Source of the DNA: Closterium sp. NIES-65
Lineage: Eukaryota > Streptophyta > Zygnematophyceae > Desmidiales > Closteriaceae
DNA length: 64,000 bases
Assembly: GCA_948144175.1 (NCBI GenBank)
Contig: CANXME010002307.1
Coordinates: 124,001-188,000 of the forward strand
Direction: 5' to 3'
Part shown: piece by piece, positions 42,547-55,274 of the stretch
How the letters are laid out: the number at the start of each line of letters is the position of its first letter
Position numbering within the stretch: position 1 is the stretch's first letter
The notes under the pieces: generated by a model
The model's input: the letters and a program-made list of their open reading frames with translations, nothing else
Databases searched by the model: none
Told to the model about the DNA's origin: nothing
Program-made: the position numbers and the translations under genes

Positions 42547-45500
42547 ATGCAGATCCAGCGCCATCCGCGTGAGTCCCTTATGTCCCAGCAGCTTCGTGAG
42601 TGGTACGCTTGTTGGGGTTGTCGGGGTGGCCGTAGTGGGAATCGTCATGGCGTGAGTAGTTTGGGGGCTTCTTGTAGTGGCCAGGTGCAGCTGCAGCGTC
42701 GTCCGCACGAGACCCCTTCGCCCCTGTAGCTTCGCGAGTGGTACGCTCAGAGTAGAGGGTCACTGAGTACTGCTCGCTGCCCGTACGTCATTCGCACGGG
42801 TGTCCGGACTTGTCAGCCTTGCGGGACACCCGGTCACACAGAGTCCCGCTTCTTCGCCCGTCTGAGCGACGCTTGGCGTACAGAGTTTGGCGACGACGCT
42901 GAGCTCCCCGACTGGGTGGAGCTGCTTAGGCAGAGGGTAGATATCTTTGCTCTTGACTATGATGCTATCCTCACTGCCATGTATGCATTGTCTACTAGTG
43001 CTAAGGGTGCCTGTCACCTGTGTGTGCCGCCTGACCCCGGTATCCAGTGTGCTGCTCCAGGTGCTGGTGAGGTTGCTGCTCTAGGTGCTGTTGCGTCCCC
43101 TACTCCAAGTACCGGTGAGGCTGCTCCCCGAGGTGCTCGTGCATCTACTGCTCCAACTGCTGGTGAGTCTGCTCTATCTGGTGATGCGCCTGCTGCGGTC
43201 TTGCACACCTTCACCCTTGACTCGGGTGCTTCTCGCTCCTTCTTTCGAGACCCTCTAGGGGTCCTGTCCTTGCCCACTTCTCCACTGTTCTACCGTGTCC
43301 AGCGGCCCCGTCTGGCTCCCTATCAAGTCTTTACCTCCCCTCGTTCTCTACGAACTTGGTGAGTGGTGCAAACCTGCAGGATGGGGGAGTTGACCAGTTC
43401 ACTCCTGCGAGTCAGCAGGTGACCCACTGCACATGTGCTCGGACGGGCCGACACTGGCCACGTTTACCCGTCAGCCAGGGTCGAGCCTGTACACACAGAC
43501 TACCGAGTCTCCTCTAGTTACTGCATCTGGTCAGGTAGCTACGTCGGGTCAGGTGTTTGCTGCAGCGTCCAGGTTTGGTCCTGAGTCTACCCCCTGCTCG
43601 TGTCGCCTCCTGTCTCACGAGACTCTCCTCTGGCACCACCGCCTTGGTCACCCCTCCCTGCCTCGTCTCCGAGGCATGGCCTCCCGTTACCTTGTCTCTG
43701 GTCTCCCCCACTCCCTTCCTCCCCTTCCTCCGGGGCCTGCCCCTACCTGTGTTCCCTGCGTCGAGGGGCGGCAGTGCACCGCTCCTCACTCCTCCGAGTT
43801 TCCACCGACAGAGGCTCCGCTGCAGACTCTTCACATGGACGTGTGGGGCCCAAACCGCGTCCGTGGACAGGGTCACGAACGTTACTTCCTGCTGGTGGTT
43901 GACGACTACTCGCGTTACACCACAGTCTTCCCCTTGCACACCATGGGTGAGGTCACTGGGGTGTTTATCAACTGGATCCGCGCTGCTTGTCTCCAGCTCA
44001 GAGAGAGTTTCGGCTCGAACTTTCCTGTTCTGCGTCTGCACTCCGACAGAGGTGGAGAGTTTTCCTCCGACCTTCTGCGAGCCTTCTGCCGTGCAAGGGG
44101 CATCCGCCAGACGTTCACGCTTCCGGCCTCTCCACAGCAAAATGGGATTGCTGAGCGCCGCATTGGCATGGTCATGGACGTCGCTCGTACGTCCATGATC
44201 CATGCGGCTGCTCCCCATTTTCTGTGGCCGTTTGCGGTTCAGTACGCAGCGCATCAGCTCAACCTTCAGCCCCGGGTCTCCTTGCCAGAGACTTCCCCCA
44301 CCTTGCGGTGGACGGGGAAGGCTTGCTATGCGTCTCCGTTTCGTTTTTGGCGATCTCGCGTTTTCGTCCAAGACTTGTCTGCGGACAAGCTGTCCTCCCG
44401 TGCTGTTCTCTGCGTCTTCCTTCGCTTCCCCCCTGACGCGCCTGGTTGGCAGTTTTACCACCCCACCTCGCGTCGTGTTCTGTCCTCCGAGGACGTCACG
44501 TATGACGAGTCAGTTCCCTACTACCGTGTCTTCCCCCACCGCGCTGCCCCCCTCCCCCCCCCCGCCGCTCTTCCTCGCGCCAGGTCCCCCCCCGGTAGAC
44601 CCCCTTCCCCCTCAGGGTCCTGCCCCCTCAGGTGTGTCCCAGGTAGACGCAGTCGAGCCTGTCGAGGTAGCTGTTGACTCTGGTGCTGCTAGGGGCGCTG
44701 AGCCTGCGGGTGTCGGGTCTGGGAGTGATGAGCCTGAGCGTGCGGAGCTTGGGGGAGCTGGGTCTGGGGGTGCTGAGCCTGGGGGTGCTGAGTCTGGCGG
44801 TGCTGAGCCTGGGATTGCTGAGTTTGGGGGTGCAGAGCCTGGAGGTGCTGGGCCTGCTCGTGTGGAGCTTGGTGGTGCTGGGCCTGGAGGTCCTACACGT
44901 GCTGTGTCCCGGCGAGAGCTCCCCTCTCCCCAGGAGCTGCGTAAGTGGTTTGCTCGATGCTGGAGCCATGCTGCTGGAGCAGGTGGTGCTACCAGTGCTG
45001 GAGGTTCTGCGGCTGCTGGAGGTTCTGGAGCCACGCGTCCCGGAAGTGCTCGTACCGATGGTACTGGAGCTCGTTGGCCTGGTGGTGCTGCTGGTGCCGG
45101 AGCTGGAGGTGCTGCTGGCGTAGGTGCTGCTGGAGGTGCTGCTGGAGCTGGTGCTTCTCCGGGTGCTGGAGTTCGCACTGCTGACGCTGCTGGGGGTGCT
45201 GCTGGAGTTGGCGCTGCAGGGGGTGCTGCTGGAGCTGGTGGAGCTGCTGGCGCTGGTGCTGACGCTGGGGGTGCTGGTGCTGCCCCTGCTGGTCCTGGAG
45301 GCGCTGCGCGGCCGCGTCCGTACTTCGTTCCGCTCCTTGAGCAGGTTCTTGGTCTCCCACCTTCTGCTGGTCCTGCTCCTTCCTTAGAGTGTCCACCCCT
45401 TGTCCAGTCCGAGTCACAGTTACAGCCCGCCTCCCCACTACCTGCTCCTCCTCACTACACTGGTCCTACTGGAGGTCTTGCTGAGCGTCGCGAGCATGAG

Positions 45501-46736
45501 TCGCGTCCTGTGTCGCCTGAGCCTCGTCCGTCGTGGCCTGTTAGGGCTGCTTGCACTGGTCGTCGTGTTCCGCGTCCGCATCCTCCGGCCGTCCCCGGCA
45601 CGCACCAGATGGCACTGCGTCCCTCCACTGCTCCATTGCGCGTCCCTTTGCCGTCTCCAACAGAGTCCTCTCTTCCTACTCTTGCTGACCCGGAGTCTGA
45701 CTCCCTTCGTGCGGCCAGTTCTACTATCACGCGTCTCTTGGCTATTGTTGTCAGTGACCCTTCCTTTGAGTCCACTGCTGTGTCTGCCTTAGTTTTTGAG
45801 CTGGTCGACTTCGCTACTCACTGTCGTCTAGACTACGCTTCGAGTCTTCTTTCTGAGTCTGAGTCTGCCTGTCCTCCGTCCGTCGGGGGTGAGTGTGCTC
45901 TTAGCACGGACGTCTTTGAGGACAGGTAGGAGGAGTTCCAGTGCTTTGCTCCTGCTTTACCTCATCTCGTGTCCATTCTGCTTGCTCTTGAGGGAGACCC
46001 GGATGCACTAGACATCCCGACTCCGCGCTCTTACGCGGAGGCGGTAGAGGGTCCCTACTCCTCTCAGTGGCAGACAACCATGGACGGAGAGATGGCTTCC
46101 TGGAAGTCCACAGCCACCTACATCAACGAAGTTCCCCCACCTGGGGCGAACATCGTCAGTGGCATGTGGATCTACAGGGTGAAGCAGCCGCCGGGTTCTC
46201 CGCTTGTCTTCAAGGTGCGTTACGTGGCTCGACGCTTCAGTCACTGGCAGGGAGTTGACTACTTTCAGACCTTCTCTCCCACCCCGAAGATGACCACTCT
46301 TCGGGTGCTGCTGCACATAGCCGCTCAGCGTGACTACGAGCTTCACTCTCTTGACTTCAGCACTGCTTTCCTACAGAGCAGCCTGCACGAGGAGATCTGG
46401 CTGCGCCGCCCTCCTGGCTTCACTGGGTCGTTTCCTCCTGGTACCCAGTGGAGCCTCTGGCGGCCAGTCTACGATCTTCAACAGGCTCCCCGCGAATGGC
46501 ACGTTTAACAGATGACTACCCTTGCGGCTCTTGGGTTTGCTCCTTCTATTGCTGACCCGTCGCTGTTTCTACGCACCGACACCTCACTACCGCCGTTCTA
46601 CATCCTCGTGTACGTCCACGACTTGGTCTTTGCTACTGCTGACACTGCTGGACTCGCCAACGTGAAGTCGGAGCTGCAGAAGAGACACACGTACACAGAC
46701 CTGGGTGAGCTGCGCAGCTATCTTGGCTTGCAGATC
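42547..46736 (+). pseudogene. Copia G polyprotein, first part (modules, PR, INT, RT), heavily broken
   Basis: ATG 42547 (MQIQRHPRE) aligns with ATG 6584 of B. The QQLREWYA module occurs twice; the second is stopped by CAG to TAG at 42727-42729. Protease (LDSGASRSF) loses about 52 bp near 43251 between short AGACC repeats, shifting the frame. Integrase retains HMDVWGP, DRGGEF and NGIAERR. Further damage is a frameshift near 44560, CAG to TAG at 45927-45929 and a stop at 46506-46508. RT motif C reads YVHD (CAC at 46617-46619). Cut at 46736 by H in SYLGLQI. Confidence 0.9.
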
Positions 46737-46869
46737 TGTCATAACATTATAGCTTACTTATTTGTGTAGGCTATAGTGGGGTATCCCATAGGGGGTACAA
46801 CCCAATTAGGGTTTCCTATTTGTACTCACTTCGTTCATAGTCATTTCATTCCTCGTTATAACTTTCTCA
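46737..46869 (+). repeat. 5' LTR of copia H (133 bp)
   Basis: TGTCATAAC...TTTCTCA; 127 of 133 positions match the 3' LTR. Confidence 0.94.
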
Positions 46870-47833
46870 TGTTATCGAGCAGGTTCCTCCGTGGGAACTG
46901 TGCTTAGGGCCCACCACATCGAACTTTTTTTTCTGCCCGGAGCGCGCTCCGAGCCCTTTCTCTTACTTTTTCGATCTGCCCTAACGGCCCCTAGACGCCC
47001 GCGTGCCGCCCTTAGACGCCCACGCGCCGCCCGTCCTGGCCCCTAGACGCCCGCGCGCCGCTCTGAGACGCTCGCGCGCCGCCCGTCCCGGCCCCTAGAC
47101 ACCCGCGCGCCGCCCGTCCGGGCCCCACGCCGCCCGCGCGCTGCCCTTCGAGCTCGCGCGCCGCCCGTCCAGGCCCCACGCCGCCCGCGTGCTGCCCTTC
47201 GAGCCCGCGCGCTGCCCGTCCAGGCCCCACGCTGCCCGCGCACTGCCCTTAGTGCCCGCGAGCCGCCAGTCTCGGCCCCCCCCTAGACGCCCGCGCGCTG
47301 CCCGCCAGGCCCCTTGACGCCGTGCGCCGCCCGATCTGGCCCCACGCCACCCGTGCGCCACCCGTCCTGGCCGCGCTTACCCGTCCCGGCCCCCAGTCGC
47401 CCGTGCGTAGCCCGTCCCGGCCTTGCTCCCAGCCGCCCGTGCGTCACCCGTCCCGGCCCCGCTCCCAGCCGCCCGTGTGCCACCCGTCCCGGTCCCGCTC
47501 CCAGCCGCCCGTGCGCTACTCGTCCCGGCCCAGCTCTCGGCCACCCGTGCACCGCCCGTCCCTGCCGTGGGCCACCGGCCCGAGCCGCCTGCGCAGCTGT
47601 GGAGCCGAGCCGCCGGAGCTGCCTGTGCCGCTGACCGCCCGAGCCGCCCGAGCTGCCCGAGCCGCCCGAGCCGCCCCAGCCGCCCCAGCCGCCCGAGCCG
47701 CCCAAGCCGCCCGAGGAGCCGAGCCGCTGGTGCCGAGGTGCTGCTGTTGCTGCTGGGCCGGCCGAGCTGCCGTGTTTGCTGTGCTGCTGTGCTGCCCGAC
47801 CCGTCCTGTCTGGTGAGACCGCCGGCTGCAGTC
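46870..47833 (+). other. PBS and leader of copia H
   Basis: TGTTATCGAGCAGGTTCC (one base off TGGTATCGAGCAGG), hairpin GTTCC-TCCGTG-GGAAC, GGGCCC, T run, GGAGCGCGCTCC palindrome, then GC-rich repeats including 36-bp units around 47400-47540. Confidence 0.84.
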
Positions 47834-50800
47834 ATGGCTACCCCTAGTGTCCTAGCTTTTGACGCTGAGGGTCGTGCCATTGACTTTGAGGTCTGGGTCG
47901 ACGACCTGCAGCTGTTCTTGCAATGCGATAGGGTAGACGACCTTTCTCTCTTTGACCTTACCTCTGGCGCCGTCCCTGCCCCTGCTGCTGATGCTGACCC
48001 CACTGTTCCCTCCAAGTGGGCCACACGCGATGCTACTGCACGTCTTGCGGTGCGTCGCCACCTGCCTACCGCTGAGCGTGCACACTTAAATCAGTACAAG
48101 AGTGCCCAGACCTTGTACGACGCTGTAGTTGCGCGCTACTCCTCCCCTGCCACTGCTGCACTGAGCCTCCTCATGCTCCCCTTCCTCTTCCCTGACCTTG
48201 CCGCCTTCCCACTGTCGCTGATCTCATTACGCACCTCCGCACTAGTGACACCCGCTACCGCGCTGCGCTTCCTGCTGACTTCTGCGCCAAGAACCCCCCC
48301 CCCCCCCATGTACATCACTCTCTACTTTCTAGTCACTCACCTCCCTGACTCCCTTCGTGTAGTCCGGGACCACTTCCTCGCGGTCTGTCCCACCACTCTC
48401 ACAGTTGACAGCCTCGAGAAGGCCCTCTTAGCGGCGGAGAAGAACATCGTCGCTGTAGGAGCCTCTCGAGGTGACCCCCGCGCCCCCAACATTGAGGGGT
48501 GTTCTCCTTCCCCTCTCTTGCCCTCTGTCGCCTCTGCCACTGCGGCCGACCTCGTTGGTCTTGAGTCGGTCGGTGCGGCGTCTGCCCCTAGCGGGAGACG
48601 CCGCTCTGGCAAGGGCAAGGGGGGCAAGGGAGCGGGTGGGGCCAGCGGGGGCGGTGGAGGTGGAGGTGGAGGCGGCGGAGGGAGTGGGGGTGGCGGTGGA
48701 GGTGGTGGCGGGGGTGGGGGTGCTAGTGGCGGTAGTGGAGGCGGGGGTGGCGGCGGCGGTGGCGGTGGGAGCGGAGGTGGCGGAGGCGGCGGCGGTGGAG
48801 GCGGCGGCGGTGGAGGCGGAGGCGGGGGTGGCGGTGGTGGAGGTGGTCGGAGTGGCGCTTCGCAGCGGAGCAGCACTGGGGGTGGTCAGCGCCAGCAGCA
48901 GCAGCAGCGTTCTCGCGACGTCCCCACCCCTCAGCAGCTCCGTGAGTGGTACACGCAGCGTCAGCGCGGTGGGGGCTTTGGTCCCTGCACCTACGTTCTC
49001 CGCACTGGCGACCGCGCTGGAGAGCAGTGTGGGGGTACCCACACCGCCCAGCGCTGCTTTGGCTGCCTGACGGACGCTTGGCGCCAGCAGTTCCCGGAGG
49101 CCGCGGAGATCCCCCGCTGGGGAGAGCTGTCTAGGGCTGGTGTCGCTATCTTCGATCTTGATTTTGATGCTATCCTTGCTGCCATGTATGCTGTGACCAT
49201 TAGTGATGAGGCTGACTGTTACCGGTGTTTCCCGCCAGACCCGGCATTGGTACTACTGCTCTAGGTGCTTGTGAGGCTACTGCTCTAGGTGCCAGTGCGT
49301 CTGTGCTCTCAGGTGCTGGTGAGGCTGCTCTCTCAGGTACTAGTGAGTCTGCGCTCTCAGGTACTGTGTCGGCTTCGGCCTCCCACACCTTCACACTTGA
49401 CTCTGGAGCGTCTCGCTCCTTCTTTCGGGACCGCACCACAGTCACGCCACTTAGTCGGCCGGTTGCGGTGTCCCTGGCTGACCCCTCTGGGGGTCCTGTC
49501 CTGTCTCGCTTCTCCACAGTCCTCCCGTGTACGGCGGCTCCCTCTGGCACCCTGTCTGGTCTCTACCTCCCCTCGTTCTCTACGAACTTGGTGAGTGGTG
49601 CTGACCTACAGGATGCGGGAGTCCACCAGTTCACCCCTGCTCGTCAGCGAGTGACGCACTGCACAGAGGCTAGCACAGGTCGTCACCTGGCTACGTTTAC
49701 ACGTCAGCCAGGGTCGAGCCTGTACACACTGACCACTGCTTCTCCTCCAGTTCCTGAGTCTGGTAGGGTCCCTTCGTTAGGTCAGGTGTTTGCTGCAGCG
49801 TCCAGGTCTGGTCCTGAGTCTGCCCCCTGTTCGTGTCGTCGCCTGTCTCACGAGAGTCTCCTCTAGCACCACCGCCTGGGTCACCCCTCTCTGCTTCGGC
49901 TTAGAGGCATGGCCTCCCGTCTTCTTGTGTCTAGTCTTCCCCGGTCCCTCCCTCCCCTTCCTCAGGTCCCTGGCCCTGCCTGTGTCCCCTGTGTGGAGGG
50001 GCGCCAGCGTGCTGCCCCTCACTCCTCCCAGTTTCCTCCGACAGAGGCTCCGTTGAAGACACTTCACATGGACGTGTGGGGCCCTGCCCGCATCCATGGA
50101 CTCGGTCACGAGCGCTACTTCCTGTTGGTGGTTGACGACTACTCGTGTTACACCACAGTCTTCCCCTTGCGCAACAAGGGTGATGTCACTGAGGTGCTGA
50201 TCGACTGGATCCGCGCAGCTCGTCTCCAGCTCAGGCAGAGCTTTGGCTCAGACTTTCCTGTGTTGCGTCTGCACTCGGACAGAGGCGGAGAGTTCTCCTC
50301 TTGCCTTCTGCGTGCCTTCTGTCGTGCGCGAGGCATCCGTCAGACCTTCTCGCTTCCGGACTCACCGCAGCAAAATGGGATTGCTGAGCGCCGCATTGGC
50401 ATGGTCATGGACGTCGCTCGTACGTCTATGATGCATGCGGCTGCCCCCCATTTTCTGTGGCCGTTTGCGGTGAGGTACGCGGCGCATCAGATCAACCTCC
50501 ACCCCAGGGTCTCCAGGCCGGAGACCTCCCCAGCCCTGCTGTGGACGGGGAAGGTTGGCGATGCGTCGGCGTTCCGGGTCTGGGGATCTCGGGCGTTTGT
50601 CCGCGACTTGTCTGCGGACAAGCTGTCCCCTCGCGCTGCTCCCTGCGTCTTCCTGGGATTCCCCCCCGACGCCCCTGGGTGGCAGTTCTACCACCCCACC
50701 TCTCGCCGTGTTCTGTCCTCCTAGGACGTCACGTTCGACGAGTCGGTACCCTACTACCGCCTCTTCCCCTACCGCACTCCGTCCCTCCCCCCACCCCCGC

Positions 50801-53800
50801 TCTTCTTGGTACCAGGTCCCCCCCCGGTAGACCCCCTTCCCCCTCAGGGTCCTGCCCCGTCAGGTGTGTCCCAGGTAGACGCGGTCGAGCCTGTCGAGGT
50901 CACTGGTGACTCTGGTGCTGCTGTGGGTGCTGAGCCTAGGGGTACTGTGACTAGGGGTGCTGTGCCCGGGGGTGCTGAGCCTTGGGGTGCGGAGCTTGGG
51001 GGTGCGGAGTCTGGGGGTGCTGAGCCTGGGGGTGCTGAGCCTGGGCTTGCTGAGCCTGGGGGTGCTGGGCCTGGGGGTGTTGAGCCTGGGGGTGCTGAGC
51101 CTGGGGTTGCTGAGCATGGGGGTGCTGAGCCTGGGGGTGCTGAGCCTAGGGGTACTGAGACTCGAGGTGCTACGCCTGGAGGTGCTTTGCCTGAGGTTCC
51201 TGAGCCTGGAGGTTCTTCGCCTGGAGGTTCTTCGCCTGGAGGTTCTCCGCTTGCTTCGTCTCGCCGAGAGCCACTCTCCCCGCAGGAGCTGGGTGAGTGG
51301 TTTGCCCGGCGCTGGAGGCGTGCCGCTGGTGCTGGAGGTTCTTCGGCTGCTGAGGGTGTTGCTGCCGCGCGTCCCCGAGGTGCTCGTACTGGGAGTACTG
51401 GAGCTGCTGGGCCTGCGGGTTCTACTGGAGCTGGTGCTGCTGAGCGTGTTGGCGCTGAGACTACCGCTGGCGGTCCGACTGGCAGTGCTCCTAGTGCTGC
51501 TGGAGGTTCTGGGGCTGCTGGAGGTGCTGCTGGGGGTTCTGGAGCTACTGGAGGTGCTGCTAGAGGTGCTGCTGGAGCGGGTACTCCTGCTGGGGGTACT
51601 GGTGCTGTCCCTGCTGTTTCTGGCATCGCCACGCGGCCCCGACCGTACTTCGTTCCACTCCTGCAGCAGGTTCTTGGTCTTACACCTTCTCCTGGTCCTC
51701 CTCCTCCTCCCTTAGAGGGTCCACAGCCTGTCCAGTCACAGTCACAGCTACAGCCTGCCTCCCCTTTGCCTGCTCCTTCTCCCTACGCTGGTCCTACTGG
51801 AGGTCTTAGTGAGTGTCGTGAGCCTGCGTCTCGTCCTACGTCGCCTATTCGTGCTGCACGCATTAGTGGTTGCGGTTCGCGTCAGCGTCCTCCTCCTGTC
51901 CCTGGCACGCACCGGATGTCTCTGCGTCCGTCTACTGCTCCTCTGCGTGCCCCTTTCTTCTCCTGCTTCCTCTCTTCCTGCTCTTGCCGACCCGGAGTCG
52001 GACTCTCTTCGTGCTGCTAGTCCTACTGTCACGCGTCTCCTTGCTACTGCCGTCACTGACCCTTCTTTCGAGTCTTCTGCTGCGTCTGCCCTTGTTACTG
52101 AGCTCGTCGACTTTGCTGCGCACTGTCGTCTAGACTACGTTGCTAGTCTTGTCGCTGAGTCTGAGTCTACCTGTCCTCCATCCGTCGGGGGTGAGTGTGC
52201 CCTTGGCACGGACGTCTTTGAGGACAGGCAGGAGGAGTTCCAGTATCTGGCCGCCGCTTCACCTCATCTCGCGTCTGTACTGCTCACCCCTAAGGGAGAC
52301 CCGGATGCACTAGACATCCCGACTCCGCGCTCTTACGCGGAGGCGATAGAGGGTCCCTACTCCTCTCAGTGGCAGGCAGCTATGGATGCAGAGATGGCTT
52401 CCTGGAAGTCCACCGGCACCTACGTTGATGGTGTTCCCCCTCCTGGGGCGAACATCGTCAGTGGCATGTGGATCTTCAGGGTGAAGCGGCCGCCGGGTTC
52501 TCCGCCTGTTTTCAAGGCGCGTTACGTGGCTCGTGGCTTCAGTCAGCGGCAGGGAGTTGACTACTTTCAGACCTTCTCCCCCACCCCGAAGATGACCACT
52601 CTTCGGGTACTGCTGCACGTTGCTGCTCACCGTGACTACGAGCTGCACTCTCTCGACTTCACTTGCAGGGCAGCCTGCACGAGGAGATCTGGCTGCGTCG
52701 CCCACCTGGCTTCACTGGGTCTTTCCCTCTTGGTACCCAGTGGAGTCTCCGACGTCCAGTCTATGGTCTCCGCCAGGCGCCGCGTGAGTGGCACGACACA
52801 CTGAGGACTACGCTGGCGGCACTTGGGTTTGCTCCTTCCACTGCAGACCCGTCGCTGTTTCTGCGCACCGACACCTCTCTGCCGCCGTTCTACATCCTCG
52901 TGTACGTCGACGACTTGGTCTTTGCCACAGCTGACACTGTTGGACTCGCCTACGTGAAGTCCGAGCTTCAGAAGAGACACACGTGCACTGACCTGGGTGA
53001 ACTGCGCAGCTACCTTGGCTTGCAGATCACCCGGGACAGAGCACGCCGCACCATTACCCTGACTCAGTCACACATGGTGCAGCAGGTCCTTCAGCGCTTC
53101 GGCTTCACGTACTCCTCGCCTCAGGCCACTCCTCTGCCTACTCGCCACTCGCTCTCAGCTCTGCCTTCGGATGAGTCCGTAGAGTCGAGTGGCCCGTATC
53201 CAGAGCTTGTTGCCTGCCTCATGTACCTGATGACCTGCACTCGACCTGACCTTGCATACCCTCTTAGCATTCTCGCACGCTATGTTGCTCCTGGGAGACA
53301 CCGACCAGAGCACATGGCTGCAGCGAAGAGGGTGTTGCGCTACTTGTGCAGTACGTCGGGCATGGGGCTAGTGCTTGGAGGGTGCAGTCCAGTGGTCCTT
53401 ACTGGACACGCGGACGCTTCTTGGGCTGACAACCAGGCTACGCAGCAGTCGTCACAGGGTTACACCTTCAGCCTTGGTTCCGGCTCTGTTTCGTGGCGGG
53501 CTACTCGCTCGTCTTCTGTTCTCCGCTCCAGTTGTGAGGCTGAGATCTACGCCGGGGCTATAGCTGCCCAGGAGCTTCGCTGGCTCACCTACCTGCTGAC
53601 CGACCTTGGAGAGCCGCCTCGTTCTCCTCCAGTACTGTACGTCGACAACAAGGCCATGCTGGCCTTGAGTCAAGAGCAGCGATTGGAGCACAGGACAAAG
53701 CACATTGCTCTCCGCTACTTTCTTGCTCGTGAGCTACAGCAGCGTGGACAGTTGCGACTTGCGTACGTGGCCTCTGAGGCCAACACTGCTGATGTCTTCA

Positions 53801-53886
53801 CCAAGGCACTTGCGCCTTGTGATCATCAGCGCTTCTGCACGCAGCTGGGTCTTGTGCCTGTCTTGCCTCACTTGCTCACTTCTTGA
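47834..53886 (+). pseudogene. Copia H gag-pol polyprotein, multiply broken
   Basis: ATG 47834 (MATPSVLAF). Gag is out of frame from about 48208 (one T lost) until the C homopolymer at 48294-48307. That run has 14 C instead of the in-frame 10, which restores the frame. Poly-Gly is 48640-48850, followed by the C-X13-C-X3-H-X4-C motif. Breaks: a lost G near 49244, TGG to TAG 49864-49866, CAG to TAG 50722-50724, a small deletion near 51955 and a 10-bp deletion near 52660 just after RT motif A. RT YVDD and RNase H are open from 52663 to the LLTS terminus at 53886. Confidence 0.93.
50930..51245 (+). repeat. 15-bp AEPGG-coding minisatellite of copia H
   Basis: About 20 degenerate units between INT and RT, the longest such array in the window. 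Confidence 0.88.
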
Positions 53887-54098
53887 CCTTGCTTGTACCT
53901 TCACCTATATATACTCTTGCTCTTGCTTGCTTGACTCTTGTATATCTCTATATGTGATCTTGCACGTGAACTGGCCTTCTAGCCTTTGAACTTGTCCTCG
54001 GAACGTGTGGTGACTTTGTGATCCACCTTGAGCTTTGCTTTGCTTTGCTTGACTGGTCTTGTGACCCCTTGTTCTCCCCCACTTTGCCTATGGGGGTG
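53887..54098 (+). other. 3' UTR and polypurine tract of copia H
   Basis: Same conserved 3' UTR as D and C, with CCCCCACTTTGCCTATGGGGG next to the LTR. Confidence 0.8.
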
Positions 54099-54231
54099 TG
54101 TCAGAACATTATAGCTTATACATTTGTGTAGGCTATAGTGGGGTATCCCATAGGGGGTACAACCCAATTAGGGTTTCCTATTTGTACTCACTTCGTTCAT
54201 AGTCATTTCATTTCTCGTTCTAACTTTCTCA
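54099..54231 (+). repeat. 3' LTR of copia H (133 bp)
   Basis: TGTCAGAAC...TTTCTCA; followed by aaatc and the resumed RT of G. Confidence 0.94.
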
Positions 54232-54236
54232 AAATC

Positions 54237-55076
54237 ACCCGGGACAGAGCACGGCGCACCATTACCTTGACTCAGTCACACATGGTGCAGCAGGTCCTTC
54301 AGCACTTCAACTTCACGTTCTCCTTCCCTCAAGCCACTCCTCTGTCTACGCGCCACTCGCTCTCAGCTCTGCCTTCGGATGAGTCCGTAGAGCCGAGTGG
54401 CCCGTACCCATAGCTTGTTGGCTGCCTCATGTACCTGATGAGCTGCACTCATCCTGACCTAGCATACCCTCTTAGCATCTTGGCATGCTATGTTGCTCCT
54501 CGGAGACACCGACCAGAGCACATGGCTGCAGCGAAGAGGGTGTTGCGCTACTTTTGCAGTACGTCAGGCTTGGGGCTCGTGCTTGGAGGGCGGAGTTTAG
54601 TGGTCCTCACTGGTCACGCAGACGCTTCTTGGGCTGACGACTTGGCTACGCAGCGGTCGTCACAGGGTTACACCTTCAGCCTTGGTTCCGTCTCTGTTTC
54701 GCGGCGGTCTACCCGCTCGTCTTCTGTTCTCGGCTCCAGCTGTGAGGCCATGGCTGCATAGGAGTTACGCTGGCTCACCTACCTGTTGACCGACCTGGGA
54801 GAGCCGCCTCGTTCTCCTCCAGTTCTGTACGTAGACAACAAGGCCATGCTGGCGTTGTGTCGGGAGCTCAAACTGGAGCACAAAACGAAGCACATTGCTC
54901 TTCGCTACTTCCTTGCACGTAAGCTGCAGCAGCGTAGTCAGCTGCGCCTTGCTTGCTTGGCCTCTAAGGCAAACACTGCTGATATCTTTACCAAGGCACT
55001 TCAGCCTTGTGATCATCGGCGCTTTTGTGCAATGCTAGGTCTTGTGCCTACTTGGCCTCACTTGCTTACTTCTTGA
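54237..55076 (+). pseudogene. Copia G polyprotein, last part (end of RT, RNase H)
   Basis: Continues TRDRARRTITLTQSH from 46736, ending LLTS at 55076. Stops are GAG to TAG at 54411-54413 and CAG to TAG at 54759-54761. An 18-bp in-frame deletion near 54750 removes the EIYAGA segment that carries a catalytic Glu of RNase H. YVDNKAML remains. Confidence 0.9.
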
Positions 55077-55274
55077 CCTTCCTTGTACTCTGTTCTATAT
55101 ATACCTGCTCTTGCTTGTTCACCTTTATATATATGATCCTGCATGTGAACTGGCCTTGTGGCCTTTGAACCGGTGCTCGGAATGTGTGGTGACGTTGTGA
55201 TCCACCCTGAGCTTGCTTTGCTTTGCTTGACTGGTCTTGTGACCCCTTGTTCTCCCCCACTTTGCCTATGGGGG
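55077..55274 (+). other. 3' UTR and polypurine tract of copia G
   Basis: Same 3' UTR family, ending CCCCCACTTTGCCTATGGGGGTG. Confidence 0.78.

Larger units (their letters stand above)
46737..54231 (+). mobile_element. Copia-type retrotransposon H, nested in RT of G
   Basis: LTRs are 133 bp each (46737-46869, 54099-54231) with 6 differences. The flanking duplication is agatc (46732-46736) and aaatc (54232-54236), one mismatch. RT of G reads straight across when H is removed. All internal regions are present, including gag and poly-Gly, but with several frame breaks. Confidence 0.94.
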
